From: Listeria booriae
GTDB taxonomy: Bacteria > Bacillota > Bacilli > Lactobacillales > Listeriaceae
Direction of reading: 5' to 3'
Assembly (NCBI RefSeq): GCF_000766865.1
Contig: NZ_JNFA01000030.1
Coordinates: 107,859-171,858, forward strand
Length of the DNA: 64,000 nucleotides
The translations under genes and the position numbers were made by a program. Positions 52,136-62,611 of this stretch are shown piece by piece (within the stretch, counting starts at the first letter, position 1; each line of letters opens with the position of its first letter). The notes below the pieces were generated by a model. It did not search any database. It was given only the letters and a program-made list of their open reading frames with translations, and had not been told where the DNA came from.

Positions 52136-52609
52136 TCATTTTTCTAAAAGTACAACCGCAAGACTAGCAATTCCTTCGCCGCGTCCTGTAAATCCTAATT
52201 TTTCCGATGTCGTTGCTTTGACATTCACCTGCTCTGGCGTCGCGTGCAATAATTCCGCGATACGCGCTTTCATCGCATCCACATATGGCGCCATCTTCGG
52301 CTTCTCCGCAATAATCGTGCAATCAATATTGCCTAGCTTATAGCCCTCTGCCTCAATCTCCGACCAAACCTTCGTCAAAAGTTCCGCCGAATCCGCGTCC
52401 TTATAAGCCATATCCGTATCTGGGAAGAAATGCCCAATATCACGCTTACCAACTGCGCCAATCACCGCATCCGTCACCGTATGAAGCAGCACATCCGCAT
52501 CACTATGACCTAGCAAACCTTTCTCATATGGAATCTCAATCCCACCAATAATCAGCTTGCGGCCCTCCACTAGCTGGTGCACATCATAGCCTTGCCCCAC
52601 TCGAATCAT
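52136..52609 (-). CDS. ispF: 2-C-methyl-D-erythritol 2,4-cyclodiphosphate synthase
   Basis: IspF forms the cyclodiphosphate in the MEP isoprenoid pathway. The 157-residue product begins [19 protein letters not shown]; Asp and His metal ligands (GYDVH) and [15 protein letters not shown] are present, as is the C-terminal [16 protein letters not shown]. Its ATG overlaps the ispD stop (ATGA). The MEP pathway feeds polyprenyl quinones used by the EET and aerobic chains. Confidence 0.96.
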   Translation of the reverse strand: MIRVGQGYDVHQLVEGRKLIIGGIEIPYEKGLLGHSDADVLLHTVTDAVIGAVGKRDIGHFFPDTDMAYKDADSAELLTKVWSEIEAEGYKLGNIDCTIIAEKPKMAPYVDAMKARIAELLHATPEQVNVKATTSEKLGFTGRGEGIASLAVVLLEK

Positions 52610-53301
52610 ACCCGATTCCTCCATTTCTCCTGCAAAATCGCTTCCGCAAAAGCAATATCCTCTGGTGTCGTCACTTTAATATTGTTATAGCTACCTTCGA
52701 CCATATGAACCGCGACGCCCATTCGTTCCACCAGACTCGCCTCATCCGTCCCTAAAAACTTCGCCTGTTTCGCAATCTCATGCGCCCGCTGCAAAATTTC
52801 CGTTCGAAAAACCTGCGGCGTCTGCACTTGCCATAAAACCGAGCGATCAATCGTCTCCTCAATCACGCCGTCACGCACCCGCTTCATCGTGTCCTTCACT
52901 GGTACACCACAAATCGTCGCGCCATGAACCGCCACATCCGCAAGCAAACGATCAATCATCACCTGATCCACAAAAGGTCGTGCACCGTCATGCACCATGA
53001 CAAAATCCGCTTTTTGACCACACGCAGCAAGTCCCTTCGCAACACTATACTGCCGCTCCGAGCCTCCCGCCACAATCAAAACCTCTTTTTGCACATGCAG
53101 TTCTGCAAGCATATCACGCACATAATCCAGCTCATCCTCTTGCGCCACAACGACAATCCGACAACAAGCCGCATCTTCCAAGAACGTACGAATCGTATGG
53201 ATAAACAAAACATTGCCCGAAAGCTCCAGCCACATTTTATTCTGCCCTAACTGCATTCGCTTCCCCTGACCAGCCGCCAAAAGAATCAATTCATATTTCA
53301 T
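52606..53301 (-). CDS. ispD: 2-C-methyl-D-erythritol 4-phosphate cytidylyltransferase
   Basis: IspD attaches CMP to methylerythritol phosphate. The 231-residue product begins [19 protein letters not shown] with the CTP-binding loop, then [12 protein letters not shown] (about 100-111) and a C-terminal [17 protein letters not shown] at 53301; the preceding in-frame TTG is not needed. It overlaps ispF by four nt. Confidence 0.95.
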   Translation of the reverse strand: MKYELILLAAGQGKRMQLGQNKMWLELSGNVLFIHTIRTFLEDAACCRIVVVAQEDELDYVRDMLAELHVQKEVLIVAGGSERQYSVAKGLAACGQKADFVMVHDGARPFVDQVMIDRLLADVAVHGATICGVPVKDTMKRVRDGVIEETIDRSVLWQVQTPQVFRTEILQRAHEIAKQAKFLGTDEASLVERMGVAVHMVEGSYNNIKVTTPEDIAFAEAILQEKWRNRV

Positions 53302-53326
53302 CAAACATTTCTCCTAAAAAGCCAAA

Positions 53327-54400
53327 TTAAGCCGGTTTTGCAAAAATCATACGTCCTGCAGAAGTTTGCAAGACACTCGTTACTTCCACTTGAATCGTAT
53401 CATTAATAAACTTGCGTCCATCCTCAACGACAATCATCGTACCGTCATCCAAATAAGCCACACCTTGATTATGCTCCTTACCATCTTTGACAACAAGAAC
53501 CGTCATCTTCTCACCTGGCAATACGACAGGCTTCACAGCATTCGCCAAATCATTAATATTCAGCACTGCCACGTTTTGGAATTCACAAACTTTGTTCAAA
53601 TTATAGTCATTCGTTACGACTTTACCTTGCATTACTTTTGCCAATTTCACAAGCTTGCTGTCCACTTCCGCAATGTCCTCGAAATCGCCTTCGTACATTT
53701 CTACTTTAATCTTGTCCTCTTTTTGCAGTCGGTTCAAAATATCCAACCCCCGACGACCACGCGTCCGCTTCAACGTATCCGACGAATCTGCAATATGTTG
53801 CAACTCCGCCAATACAAACATCGGAATCACAATCGTCCCATCAAGAAAACCAGTTGTTAAAATATCCGCAATCCGGCCATCAATAATAACGCTCGTATCT
53901 AAAATCTTGTATTCGCGCGCCGCCGTAGCCTCTTCCTTCACTTCCTCAGGAGTCTTCTTCTTCGCACCACGCGCCGCAAATAAGTTGCCCCATTCATTAC
54001 GTCGACTAATCCCAACTCGGAAGCCCAGATAACCAAGCACCAATGTCAAAATAACAGGCACAACCGAATTCAAAATCGGAATTTTCGTCTGATTCAGCGC
54101 ATTTCCCGCAAAAAAAGCAATGACTAAACCAATCATAAGCCCCAGACCACCGTAAATAATCACTGTATTAGAAGTTTTCGTAAGCCCGTTTTCTAACCAG
54201 TTCAAAGCGGCAACCACATACTTCACCGCCCAAAAAGTAAAAAGATAAAATATAAGTGCACCAACCAAGGCGTCTGTATAAGGATTATTAATGACAAAAA
54301 TATCGTGAACACCAAGCGTTTCCCAAAGTTCAGGCAACGTGAACACACCAATCGTACCGCCAATAATCATAAAACAAATTCTAATTACCCATCTCAGCAT
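53327..54400 (-). CDS. yacL: PIN/TRAM-domain membrane protein (YacL type)
   Basis: A 357-residue protein: four hydrophobic helices (about 5-140), a PIN nuclease-like domain ([18 protein letters not shown] from about 169, with acidic residues at DTS, E-L-Q, and VVTNDYNLN) and a C-terminal TRAM RNA-binding domain (about 288-350). The family is conserved beside radA-ispD in Bacillota; its RNA target is unknown. Confidence 0.9.
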   Translation of the reverse strand: MLRWVIRICFMIIGGTIGVFTLPELWETLGVHDIFVINNPYTDALVGALIFYLFTFWAVKYVVAALNWLENGLTKTSNTVIIYGGLGLMIGLVIAFFAGNALNQTKIPILNSVVPVILTLVLGYLGFRVGISRRNEWGNLFAARGAKKKTPEEVKEEATAAREYKILDTSVIIDGRIADILTTGFLDGTIVIPMFVLAELQHIADSSDTLKRTRGRRGLDILNRLQKEDKIKVEMYEGDFEDIAEVDSKLVKLAKVMQGKVVTNDYNLNKVCEFQNVAVLNINDLANAVKPVVLPGEKMTVLVVKDGKEHNQGVAYLDDGTMIVVEDGRKFINDTIQVEVTSVLQTSAGRMIFAKPA

Positions 54401-54515
54401 TAGTTCTCCTCCTTTCGCTTCATTTCTAGTCTCACCTCTTCATTCTACACTAAGGAAAGCCCGTATCGCAATTAAAACGAGACTGTATCGCAAAATAACA
54501 GCCCCGTCACCCGTA

Positions 54516-55889
54516 TCATTTCGGTAATGCCTTGCTCAGCGCCTCGCCAAGTGTGGCAACTCCAACAAGCTCAACGTCCTTTGGAAGTTTCCATTCCCCT
54601 TGATTGTTCGCCGGAATAAAGATGCGTTTAAAACCTAATTTTGCAGCCTCTTGCACACGCTGCTCAATCCGCGATACCCGTCGTATCTCACCCGTCAAGC
54701 CAATCTCGCCGATGAAACAATCCGTACTTTTCGTAGGCTTATCATTATAACTGGACGCAATGCTCACCGCCACAGCCAAATCAATCGCCGGCTCATCCAG
54801 TTTCACACCACCAGCCGCCTTCAAATAAGCATCCTGATTTTGCAACAACAAGCCAACCCGTTTCTCCAGAACCGCCATAATTAGCGACACCTTATTGTGA
54901 TCCATCCCGGTGGCCATCCGTTTCGCATTCCCAAACATCGTCGGCGAAATCAGCGCCTGAATTTCCACCAAAATTGGTCGCGTTCCTTCCATAGAAACAA
55001 CAACCGTCGAGCCCGAAGCCCCGTCCAGCCGTTCCTCCAAGAATACTTCCGACGGATTCGCGACTTCCACAAGCCCAACATCCCGCATCTCAAAAATACC
55101 AATCTCGTTCGTCGAGCCAAACCGGTTTTTCACAGCCCGCAAAATGCGGTACGCGTGATGTCTCTCACCCTCAAAATAAAGCACCGTGTCCACCATATGT
55201 TCCAACAAACGAGGACCCGCAATCGCGCCTTCCTTCGTCACGTGACCAACGATAAACACAGCAATATTGCCACCCTTCGCAATCCGCATCAATTCCGCCG
55301 TACACTCCCGAACCTGCGACACACTTCCCGCCGCACTCGTCACATCCGGATGATAGACCGTCTGAATCGAATCAATAATCACGAAATCCGGCTTCACATG
55401 CTGAATCGTCTGCTGAATCGCCTCCAGATTCGTCTCCGCGTACACATACAAATTGTCCCCCGTCACAAGCAACCGTTCCGCCCGCAACTTCGTCTGTTTC
55501 ACCGACTCCTCACCAGAAATATAAAGCACTCGCTTCCCAGTTGTCGTCAATTGCGCCGAAACCTGCAGTAACAGCGTCGACTTCCCGATTCCCGGATCAC
55601 CACCAACAAGCACCATCGAGCCCTGAACAACACCACCACCAAGCACCCGATTAAGCTCAGGCATCTGCGTCTCAAATCGCGGCTCATTCTCACTCGTTAT
55701 TTTCGTAATCGGAACAGCCGCAGCCGCTTCACCCGTATGCGTAAACGTCGAACGCCCCTTCTTCGTAGGCTCCAACATCTCTACCATCTGATTCCAAGCC
55801 CCACAATTCGGGCATTTCCCCATCCATTTCGGTGATTCATAACCACATTCCTGACACATGAATTTCACACTACGCTTCGCCTTCGCCAT
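54516..55889 (-). CDS. radA: DNA repair ATPase RadA
   Basis: A 457-residue RecA-like helicase acting on recombination intermediates. The C4 zinc finger [19 protein letters not shown] is at 13-31, Walker [11 protein letters not shown] near 96-105, the RadA-specific KNRFG motif about 257, and a Lon-protease-like C-terminal domain. I start at ATG 55889, behind GAAGGTGA. In Listeria radA usually follows clpC directly; here a four-gene cassette intervenes. Confidence 0.95.
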   Translation of the reverse strand: MAKAKRSVKFMCQECGYESPKWMGKCPNCGAWNQMVEMLEPTKKGRSTFTHTGEAAAAVPITKITSENEPRFETQMPELNRVLGGGVVQGSMVLVGGDPGIGKSTLLLQVSAQLTTTGKRVLYISGEESVKQTKLRAERLLVTGDNLYVYAETNLEAIQQTIQHVKPDFVIIDSIQTVYHPDVTSAAGSVSQVRECTAELMRIAKGGNIAVFIVGHVTKEGAIAGPRLLEHMVDTVLYFEGERHHAYRILRAVKNRFGSTNEIGIFEMRDVGLVEVANPSEVFLEERLDGASGSTVVVSMEGTRPILVEIQALISPTMFGNAKRMATGMDHNKVSLIMAVLEKRVGLLLQNQDAYLKAAGGVKLDEPAIDLAVAVSIASSYNDKPTKSTDCFIGEIGLTGEIRRVSRIEQRVQEAAKLGFKRIFIPANNQGEWKLPKDVELVGVATLGEALSKALPK

Positions 55890-55970
55890 TCTCAAATCAC
55901 CTTCCAATTTTTCATATCTGTCCCTATTCTACCACACTTTCCCCAACAAAAATCGCCCAACTCTAAAATT

Positions 55971-56870
55971 CTATTTTAACCCTTGTTCCTGTTTTATAAC
56001 GCCTAATTCCTCTTTCAAGCAATCTAAAAACAGCTGTTTAACCCCCGATAAAAAGTCGCGATTTCTCCGTCTTAATACACCAATCGACAATAATTGATTT
56101 TCTAACGGTATCGAAATTCTCACAACACCATCAGGTATCGCAGTCGATGACAAAACAACCCCCACAAAATCCGTCTCCGAAATAATGGCCGGTATTGCTG
56201 AAATTTGGCTTATAGAATGAAAGAACGGCGTCATCTCGCGCTTCGCAAACTCCCTTTCCAATTGCAATCTATATAAACAATTAGGACCACCCGTAACCAG
56301 CGTGTATGAAATTAAATCTTTAATACCCCAATCCGTTTTCCTAGCCAACTCATGCTCTTGATTTACAATAAACTGTATCGACTCACTATAAAGATGTTCA
56401 TGATGTAGCCCCGCTAAATCCTCAGGCTCCCCCGAAATCGCAAAATCAAGCGCTTCCTCATCTAATAATAACCTAGAAAGCATATCCGTATTCCCCACCG
56501 TAATATGACAACTAACATGTGGCTTACGAGCATTAAACCGCTTCATTGTATTAGCAAGAACTAAATCCGATAGCGATTCAATAACGCCAATACGCAACAT
56601 CCCAATCTCCTCTTCCTTCAGATCCGCAGCCTTTTCAAGAACTAAATTCCAATGATTGATCAACATATTTACTTCATTCGCATATATCCTCCCCGATTCC
56701 GTCAATTCCGAATTCCAACCACGTTTAAACAAAACAATCCCCAACTCTTTTTCCAATCTTTGTATCTGATTAGTCACCGTCGACTGAGAATAATGCAACT
56801 TCTCCGCAGCTTTAGAAAACGTCCCTTCCTCCACTATCGTTCTAAAAGTAATTAACTCCTTCAAATCCAT
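55971..56870 (-). CDS. LysR family transcriptional regulator
   Basis: A 299-residue LTTR: helix-turn-helix at residues 1-60 (MDLKELITFRTIVEEGTF, then AAEKLHYSQSTVTNQIQRLE) and a periplasmic-binding-like effector domain. Divergent from the tautomerase-CMD genes, so these are its probable targets. I start at ATG 56870, behind GGAGATGG; the upstream frame reads through AT-rich promoter DNA. Its TATAAT is near-consensus. Confidence 0.88.
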   Translation of the reverse strand: MDLKELITFRTIVEEGTFSKAAEKLHYSQSTVTNQIQRLEKELGIVLFKRGWNSELTESGRIYANEVNMLINHWNLVLEKAADLKEEEIGMLRIGVIESLSDLVLANTMKRFNARKPHVSCHITVGNTDMLSRLLLDEEALDFAISGEPEDLAGLHHEHLYSESIQFIVNQEHELARKTDWGIKDLISYTLVTGGPNCLYRLQLEREFAKREMTPFFHSISQISAIPAIISETDFVGVVLSSTAIPDGVVRISIPLENQLLSIGVLRRRNRDFLSGVKQLFLDCLKEELGVIKQEQGLK

Positions 56871-56917
56871 AAAACCATCTCCATCCCAAAAATCGATAAT
56901 GATGTTAAAATAATTCA

Positions 56918-56946
56918 ATTATACAAATAAAGATAGGTCATGTAAA
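56918..56946 (-). promoter_or_regulatory. Promoter of the LysR gene
   Basis: Minus-strand TTTACA (56941-56946), 17 nt, perfect TATAAT (56918-56923), in the 100-nt divergent gap. The plus-strand start signals for the tautomerase gene overlap it, which would allow the regulator to control both. Confidence 0.75.
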
Positions 56947-56970
56947 CTAAAATCAAAGGAGGCGTTTAAA

Positions 56971-57381
56971 ATGCCATTTGTACGAATAGAATATATGAAA
57001 GAAGCCCACCATAACAAAAATTTAAACAAAATTAGTAAAACCATTCAGCAAACCCTAATCAATGAATTCGATGTCCCAATCAAAGATTACTTTCAAGTTT
57101 TTCAAAGCCATGAGGCACACGAATTTTTCTATGACGAATCTTATTTCCTAAATAGCAAACGCTCCAATAAATTATTATACATCTATGTAACACTAGCACC
57201 CGGTCGTTCTAAAGCCAAAAAGCTTCGGTTTTACAAAGAGCTCTCCACCTCATTATCAACCCATTGCGGCATACAAACGGAAGATATATTTATCCTGCTT
57301 GTTGAAACAGAACGCGAAAACTGGTCATTCGGAAACGGCCTCGCCCAAGCATTAGAAGGAGGCATTCCCATTGAAAAATAG
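56971..57381 (+). CDS. Tautomerase family protein (YusQ-like)
   Basis: A 136-residue protein beginning MPFVRIEY, so Pro2 becomes the N-terminal catalytic proline typical of the 4-oxalocrotonate tautomerase superfamily after Met removal. The length fits the long (about 130-residue), two-module members. Substrate unknown. GGAGG precedes the ATG. The stop overlaps the next gene's start, so the two are coupled. Confidence 0.82.
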   Translation: MPFVRIEYMKEAHHNKNLNKISKTIQQTLINEFDVPIKDYFQVFQSHEAHEFFYDESYFLNSKRSNKLLYIYVTLAPGRSKAKKLRFYKELSTSLSTHCGIQTEDIFILLVETERENWSFGNGLAQALEGGIPIEK

Positions 57382-57697
57382 ACCAATCCTATCCACTGCC
57401 AAAGAAAATTATGACGACCTAGCTCCCACATTTGTCGAATACACAGAGAAAGTTCTGTTCGGCGATGTCTGGCGTAGAGAAAACTTATCACTTCGAGACC
57501 GCAGCCTCATTACAATAAGCGCCCTAATCACCGCAGAACATCTTAATCAACTTCCATATCACTTAAATTTAGCTCACGAAAACGGGCTTTCAAACGAAGA
57601 AATCATCGAGACCATCACACATTTAGCATTCTACGTTGGATGGCCTCGCGCAGCCTCCGCACTAGACATCATAAAAAAAGAAGAGTCTGGGACATAA
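57371..57697 (+). CDS. Carboxymuconolactone decarboxylase / AhpD-like family protein
   Basis: A 108-residue helical protein with the CMD fold: RSLITISALITAEHLNQLPYHLNLA-type segment (split about 45-70) and ITHLAFYVGWPRAASALDI. The CxxC of AhpD peroxidases is absent, placing it in the non-redox CMD branch. The start is TTG at 57371, eight nt after AGGAGG, inside the end of the tautomerase gene. Confidence 0.83.
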   Translation: MKNRPILSTAKENYDDLAPTFVEYTEKVLFGDVWRRENLSLRDRSLITISALITAEHLNQLPYHLNLAHENGLSNEEIIETITHLAFYVGWPRAASALDIIKKEESGT

Positions 57698-57903
57698 CCC
57701 AAATAAATCGGCGACAAGCGCTCGCATTCAGGGAGTTTGGCGGACTTCCGGTTCTCACATACACAAGTATGCTCCGCTTCCGGCTTCCACCAAACTCCCT
57801 GAATACAAACGCTTTCGCTCGATTTGTGTATAGCAATATTTTTCATCCTACCCAAAGTAAATGGCTTAGCGGTTTTGCTTTATCTTGGATTTGTCCCGGC
57901 CTC
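57683..57903. terminator. Convergent-gene spacer bounded by GGGACA inverted repeats
   Basis: GAGTCTGGGACATAACCCAA (57683-57702) and TTGGATTTGTCCCGGCCTC (57885-57903) are inverted copies that flank the second palindromic element. They lie between the convergent CMD and aldo-keto reductase ends and could end transcription from both sides; neither arm is followed by a long T-run. 'GGGACA' stems of this type are common terminators in low-GC Gram-positives. Confidence 0.55.
57706..57824. repeat. Palindromic element with variable stem arms, copy 2
   Basis: Parts: left flank 57706-57728, left arm 57729-57743, core 57744-57786, right arm 57787-57801, right flank 57802-57824. Arms pair 14 of 15. Against copy 1 the right flank is identical (23/23), left flank 21/23, core 41/43, but the arms only about 6/15. 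Non-coding, between convergent genes. Confidence 0.9.
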
Positions 57904-57915
57904 TCCTCCTCAAAA

Positions 57916-58914
57916 TTAATTATTAGGATCTGGAATCAAGCCAACCGGTGGGTGCGGAATATACAGCTCTTCCAAATACGCCACCTCTGACTGCTCAAGT
58001 TTCACATCAAGCGCGCCAACAGCACTCACCAAATGGCTCTCCTTCTGCGCACCAACAATCGGCGCCGTAACTTGGCTTTTTTGCAATAACCACGCAAGCG
58101 CAATCTTATCACGCGTCACACCATGATTTACAGCCACCTCAGCTAACCGTTCCACAATTCCCCGATCCGCATCCATCATCCCGTCATATTTCGAATGTTG
58201 CACCTGATCCGTCTCCGAACGAAAACTCGTTTCCGACCAATCCCGCGTCAAACGCCCCGAAGCAAGCGGACTATACGGCGTCACAGCAATCTTTTCATCC
58301 CGACAAAACGGAATCATTTCACGTTCTTCCTCCCGATAAATCATATTGTAATGATTTTGCATCGACACAAATTTTGTCCAACCATTGCGCTCAGCCACCC
58401 GTTGCGCCTTCTGGAATTGCCACGCATACATCGCACTAGCCCCAATATACCGCGCTTTTCCAGATTTCACAACATCATGTAGCGCCTCCATCGTCTCCTC
58501 AATCGGCGTATCATAATCCCAACGATGAATAATATACAAATCTACATAATCCGTTCCCAATCGTTCCAAACTATGATCAATCTCACTCAAAATCGCCTTC
58601 CGTGACAAACCGCCACCATTTGGCTGACCAGGTCGCATAATCTGGTGAACCTTCGTCGCAAGCACGATATCATCACGATTCGCATAATCATTCAACGCCC
58701 GTCCAAGAATTTTCTCACTTTCACCCATCGAATAAATATTCGCCGTATCAAAAAAATTAATTCCTAAATCCAGCGCCTTTTTAATAACTGGGCGACTATT
58801 CTCCTCATCCAAAACCCATTTATGCGTCCACTTTTCCACATCACCAAAGCCCATCGCACCTAAACAAATCCGCGACACATCCATACCAGTATTGCCAAAT
58901 TTAACGTATTCCAT
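57916..58914 (-). CDS. Aldo/keto reductase
   Basis: A 332-residue NADP-dependent oxidoreductase. The catalytic tetrad is visible: Asp in FFDTANIYSMGESE (about Asp56, Tyr61), Lys in LATKVH (about 88) and His in YIIHRWDYD (about 130). The C-terminal cofactor-binding region (KESHLVSAVGA) is present. The subgroup resembles YhdN/'GSP69' general stress aldo-keto reductases; substrate unknown. Convergent with the tautomerase-CMD genes. Confidence 0.9.
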   Translation of the reverse strand: MEYVKFGNTGMDVSRICLGAMGFGDVEKWTHKWVLDEENSRPVIKKALDLGINFFDTANIYSMGESEKILGRALNDYANRDDIVLATKVHQIMRPGQPNGGGLSRKAILSEIDHSLERLGTDYVDLYIIHRWDYDTPIEETMEALHDVVKSGKARYIGASAMYAWQFQKAQRVAERNGWTKFVSMQNHYNMIYREEEREMIPFCRDEKIAVTPYSPLASGRLTRDWSETSFRSETDQVQHSKYDGMMDADRGIVERLAEVAVNHGVTRDKIALAWLLQKSQVTAPIVGAQKESHLVSAVGALDVKLEQSEVAYLEELYIPHPPVGLIPDPNN

Positions 58915-59039
58915 CCCAATTCCTCCTCACTTCATCTATCTAACATCTCCATTGTATCTCTTAGAGCTCACTCCAACGCAAGCAAAAAGAACATCCTATA
59001 CGCCGTCACAAAATCCGACCCATAGGATGTCCTGCTATT

Positions 59040-61553
59040 TTATTCTTTTTCTGCCGCTTTCGTTTTCGGCTTTGCTTTCGGTTTTGCCTTTGCTTTCGTC
59101 GTTGTTACTTTTTTCTTCGCAGCTGGAGCTTTCTTTTCCTTCACTTGAACCGTCAATTCGCCAGCTTTCGTTCCGATAACGACCGTATCGCCAACTTTCA
59201 CTGTTCCGCGAAGCAACTCCTCAGATAACCGATCCTCAATATTTTTCTGGATTGCCCGTTTCAATGGACGCGCACCGTATTCAGGATCATAACCATCCTT
59301 AGCAATTTTTGCTTTCGCGCTTTCCGTCAAGCTCACGTGAATGTTACGCTCACCCAAACGCTTCGTCAACTGACCAGTTAACAACGTCACGATTTGTTTC
59401 AATTCCTTCTCATCCAACGAGTGGAAAACAATCGATTCATCAATCCGGTTAATAAACTCCGGACGGAACGCTTTTTTCAGCGCTTGAAGCATACTATGTT
59501 GCATCGCTTTGTGATCCTTCGTCATATCCGAAACATTGAAACCAACCGATTTATCATCTTTCAGTTCCTGCGCTCCAATATTCGAAGTCATAATGATAAT
59601 CGTATTTCGGAAATCAACAACACGACCTTTAGAATCCGTCAAACGCCCATCATCAAGAACTTGTAGCAACATATTAAACACATCCGGATGCGCCTTCTCA
59701 ATTTCATCTAAAAGAATAACCGAGTAAGGTTTTTGGCGAACTTTTTCAGTCAACTGGCCGCCTTCTTCATAACCAACATATCCTGGAGGAGCCCCAACCA
59801 AACGCGCCGTCGAGAATTTCTCCATGTACTCTGACATATCAATCCGAATCATTGCTTCCTCGTCACCAAACATCGATTCCGCAACCGCACGCGCCAATTC
59901 CGTTTTACCAACACCAGTCGGGCCTAGGAAAATGAAAGAACCAATTGGGCGTTTCGGATCCTTAAGACCCGCACGAGCACGTCTCACAGCTAGCGACACG
60001 GCTTTAACCGCTTCCGCCTGGCCAATTACCCGTTTATGAATTAATTCCTCCATATTAAGCAATTTGTCCGTCTCTGTTTCCGCCAATTTCGTCACCGGAA
60101 TACCCGTCCAACTCGCCACGACCTCCGCCACAACGTCTTCTGTCACTTCACTATTATCCTGACCTTGTTTCGCTTGCCAATCTTTCTTCTTCTCCGCAAG
60201 TTCCCGACGAAGTTTTTGCTCCTTATCACGCAATGACGCAGCCTTTTCAAATTCCTGACCTTGAACCGCCGCATCCTTCTCTTTTTTCAGCTCAGCCAAG
60301 TTCGATTCCATTTCCTTCACATTCGCAGGCGTCGTATAAGCCTTCAAGCGAACCTTTGAACCAGCCTCATCAATCACATCAATCGCCTTATCCGGCAAGA
60401 AACGATCCGAAATATAACGATCCGACAACGTCACCGCAGCCTCAAGCGCAGCATCCGTAATAGCCACACGATGATGCGCCTCATACCGATCCCGAAGCCC
60501 ACGCAAAATTTGAATCGACTCATCCACAGTTGGCTCCTCAACACGAATCGGTTGGAAACGTCTTTCAAGCGCCGCGTCCTTTTCAATGTACTTGCGGTAT
60601 TCATCTAGCGTTGTCGCACCAATACATTGCAACTCACCACGAGCAAGCGATGGTTTCAAAATATTCGACGCATCAATCGCACCTTCCGCACCGCCAGCAC
60701 CAATCAACGTATGCAACTCATCAATGAACAAAATAACATTGCCCGCTTGGCGAATCTCGTCCATCACTTTTTTCAAGCGATCTTCAAACTCACCGCGATA
60801 TTTCGTACCAGCAACAACCGTCCCCATATCCAGCGTCATCACACGTTTTCCGCGCAACGTTTCTGGCACTTCATTACGAACAATCTGTTGCGCCAAACCT
60901 TCTGCAATCGCCGTTTTACCAACACCAGGCTCACCGATAAGTACCGGATTATTTTTCGTCCGGCGGCTCAGAACCTCAATCACACGTTGAATCTCTTTCG
61001 AACGCCCAATCACAGGGTCCAAATTCTCTTCCCGCGCAATCACCGTCAAATCACGAGCCAAGCTATCCAAAGTCGGCGTCGCTTGCGTATTCGTCGAACG
61101 GCCCGAAGTCCCACCGTCCCCGCCACCAAGCAATTGCAATACTTGCTGACGCGCTTTATTTAAACTAACGCCAAGGTTTCCAAGAACGCGCGCTGCGATT
61201 CCCTCACCCTCACGAATCAATCCTAACAAAATGTGCTCCGTCCCAACATACGTATGACCAAGCTTCCGCGCCTCATCCATCGACAACTCAATGACCTTTT
61301 TCGCACGCGGCGTATATTGAATCGTTTGAACAGCCGTCTCACCCTCACCGATCAAACTCTCTACTTCCTTTTGAACCTTATCAGAACTAATTCCAAGCTC
61401 ATATAATGCCTTCGCAGCAATACCTTCACCCTCACGAACCAGTCCTAACAAAATATGTTCCGTACCTAAGTTACTATGTTTCAATCTCATTGCTTCTTCC
61501 TGTGACAAAGCCAGTACCTTCTGAGCTCTTTGCGTAAATCTTCCAAACATCAT
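59040..61553 (-). CDS. clpC: ATP-dependent Clp protease ATPase ClpC
   Basis: An 837-residue Hsp100 unfoldase. Two N-terminal Clp repeats (1-145), AAA1 Walker A GEPGVGKT (about 209), an M-domain coiled coil (about 410-470, UVR-like), AAA2 Walker A GPTGVGKT (about 545). It partners ClpP and, with McsB, handles arginine-phosphorylated proteins. The C-terminal tail (about 805-837) is a Lys/Ala/Pro low-complexity stretch longer than in Bacillus ClpC (about 810 residues). Last gene of the CtsR operon. Confidence 0.96.
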   Translation of the reverse strand: MMFGRFTQRAQKVLALSQEEAMRLKHSNLGTEHILLGLVREGEGIAAKALYELGISSDKVQKEVESLIGEGETAVQTIQYTPRAKKVIELSMDEARKLGHTYVGTEHILLGLIREGEGIAARVLGNLGVSLNKARQQVLQLLGGGDGGTSGRSTNTQATPTLDSLARDLTVIAREENLDPVIGRSKEIQRVIEVLSRRTKNNPVLIGEPGVGKTAIAEGLAQQIVRNEVPETLRGKRVMTLDMGTVVAGTKYRGEFEDRLKKVMDEIRQAGNVILFIDELHTLIGAGGAEGAIDASNILKPSLARGELQCIGATTLDEYRKYIEKDAALERRFQPIRVEEPTVDESIQILRGLRDRYEAHHRVAITDAALEAAVTLSDRYISDRFLPDKAIDVIDEAGSKVRLKAYTTPANVKEMESNLAELKKEKDAAVQGQEFEKAASLRDKEQKLRRELAEKKKDWQAKQGQDNSEVTEDVVAEVVASWTGIPVTKLAETETDKLLNMEELIHKRVIGQAEAVKAVSLAVRRARAGLKDPKRPIGSFIFLGPTGVGKTELARAVAESMFGDEEAMIRIDMSEYMEKFSTARLVGAPPGYVGYEEGGQLTEKVRQKPYSVILLDEIEKAHPDVFNMLLQVLDDGRLTDSKGRVVDFRNTIIIMTSNIGAQELKDDKSVGFNVSDMTKDHKAMQHSMLQALKKAFRPEFINRIDESIVFHSLDEKELKQIVTLLTGQLTKRLGERNIHVSLTESAKAKIAKDGYDPEYGARPLKRAIQKNIEDRLSEELLRGTVKVGDTVVIGTKAGELTVQVKEKKAPAAKKKVTTTKAKAKPKAKPKTKAAEKE

Positions 61554-61579
61554 GGCAGTTCCTCCTCTAATTTTCGAAG

Positions 61580-62611
61580 CTAGTATGTATCCAAAATTTC
61601 TCGGATAGCCGCAGCCCGAATCACTTTTTCTTCTAATTCATTCATATCCCGCTGCGCAAATCTTCGCAAAAAAGCTGGTTGCGAAAATAATATCAGTTCA
61701 TTGACCTTTTGACTAGGTATATGCTCAACGTATCCCATCTGTATCCCTAATCGCAAATCAGAAATAGCGTCCGCGGCTTCTTTCTGCGCCAAAATCCGGC
61801 TATGTTTCAACACCCCATACGCCCGAAAAATTCGATCTTCCATCGCAATATGAAATGTCTGTTTCAACTTGGTTCGGCAAACCCGTTCCTGCATAATCAC
61901 CTGTTCCATCACATCCGACAAATCCTGCACAATCTCAAGCTCTGTCTTCCCTAATGTCACCTGATTCGAAATTTGGAAAATATTGCTCGCAGGCCGACTT
62001 CCCTCTCCATACATTCCTCTTACCACAAAACCGTACCTTCTAATCGCTTCTACCGTTTTTTGTAATTTTTTTGTTGCAACTAACCCAGGCAAATGGACCA
62101 TCACCGAAGCTCTGAGTCCCGTCCCAACATTCGTCACACACGTCGTCAAATACCCCAAACGCTTATCAAAAGCATACGGCATATTTATCTCCAACTCATC
62201 ATCCAGCACAAACGCCTCATTCAAAACCTGCTCCAACTGCAATCCCGGCGCCATACACTGAATCCGAATATGATCCTCCTCATTAAACATCACACTAGCC
62301 CGCTCATCATCACTAACCATCACAGCCCCAAAATCCTGCCGCCGCATCATCTCCGGACTAATCAAATGCCTCTCAACCAACATCCCGCGCTCCAAAACCG
62401 ACAAATCCCCCATCGCTAAAAAAGAGAAACCATCACGCGTACCGAGCTCTTCCCGAACCCGAGCAAACAACTCCACCCCAGCACCAGAAAAATTCCAGTC
62501 CTTGAAATTCCGAGCTAGCCTCACACGCGAACTAATCACAACATCACTCTGCGGCCCATCCTGCTCCAACCAAGAACTGAGCACCGGTTTAAATAAATTT
62601 TCAGATCCCAT
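61580..62611 (-). CDS. mcsB: Protein arginine kinase McsB
   Basis: A 343-residue ATP:guanido phosphotransferase-like kinase that marks proteins with phosphoarginine for Clp[18 protein letters not shown] (about 24-39) and the conserved [22 protein letters not shown] catalytic region (about 160-177) are present. I start at ATG 62611, nine nt after GGAG; it overlaps mcsA by 11 nt. Confidence 0.95.
   Translation of the reverse strand: MGSENLFKPVLSSWLEQDGPQSDVVISSRVRLARNFKDWNFSGAGVELFARVREELGTRDGFSFLAMGDLSVLERGMLVERHLISPEMMRRQDFGAVMVSDDERASVMFNEEDHIRIQCMAPGLQLEQVLNEAFVLDDELEINMPYAFDKRLGYLTTCVTNVGTGLRASVMVHLPGLVATKKLQKTVEAIRRYGFVVRGMYGEGSRPASNIFQISNQVTLGKTELEIVQDLSDVMEQVIMQERVCRTKLKQTFHIAMEDRIFRAYGVLKHSRILAQKEAADAISDLRLGIQMGYVEHIPSQKVNELILFSQPAFLRRFAQRDMNELEEKVIRAAAIREILDTY

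Noticed and set aside
54464..54493. Direct repeat GTATCGCA between radA and yacL
   Set aside because: Eight bases repeated once is expected by chance and it coincides with no other signal.
49659..57824. CRISPR array or insertion sequence at the palindromic elements
   Set aside because: Only two copies 8 kb apart, no spacers between them, no cas or transposase genes and no obvious target duplication.
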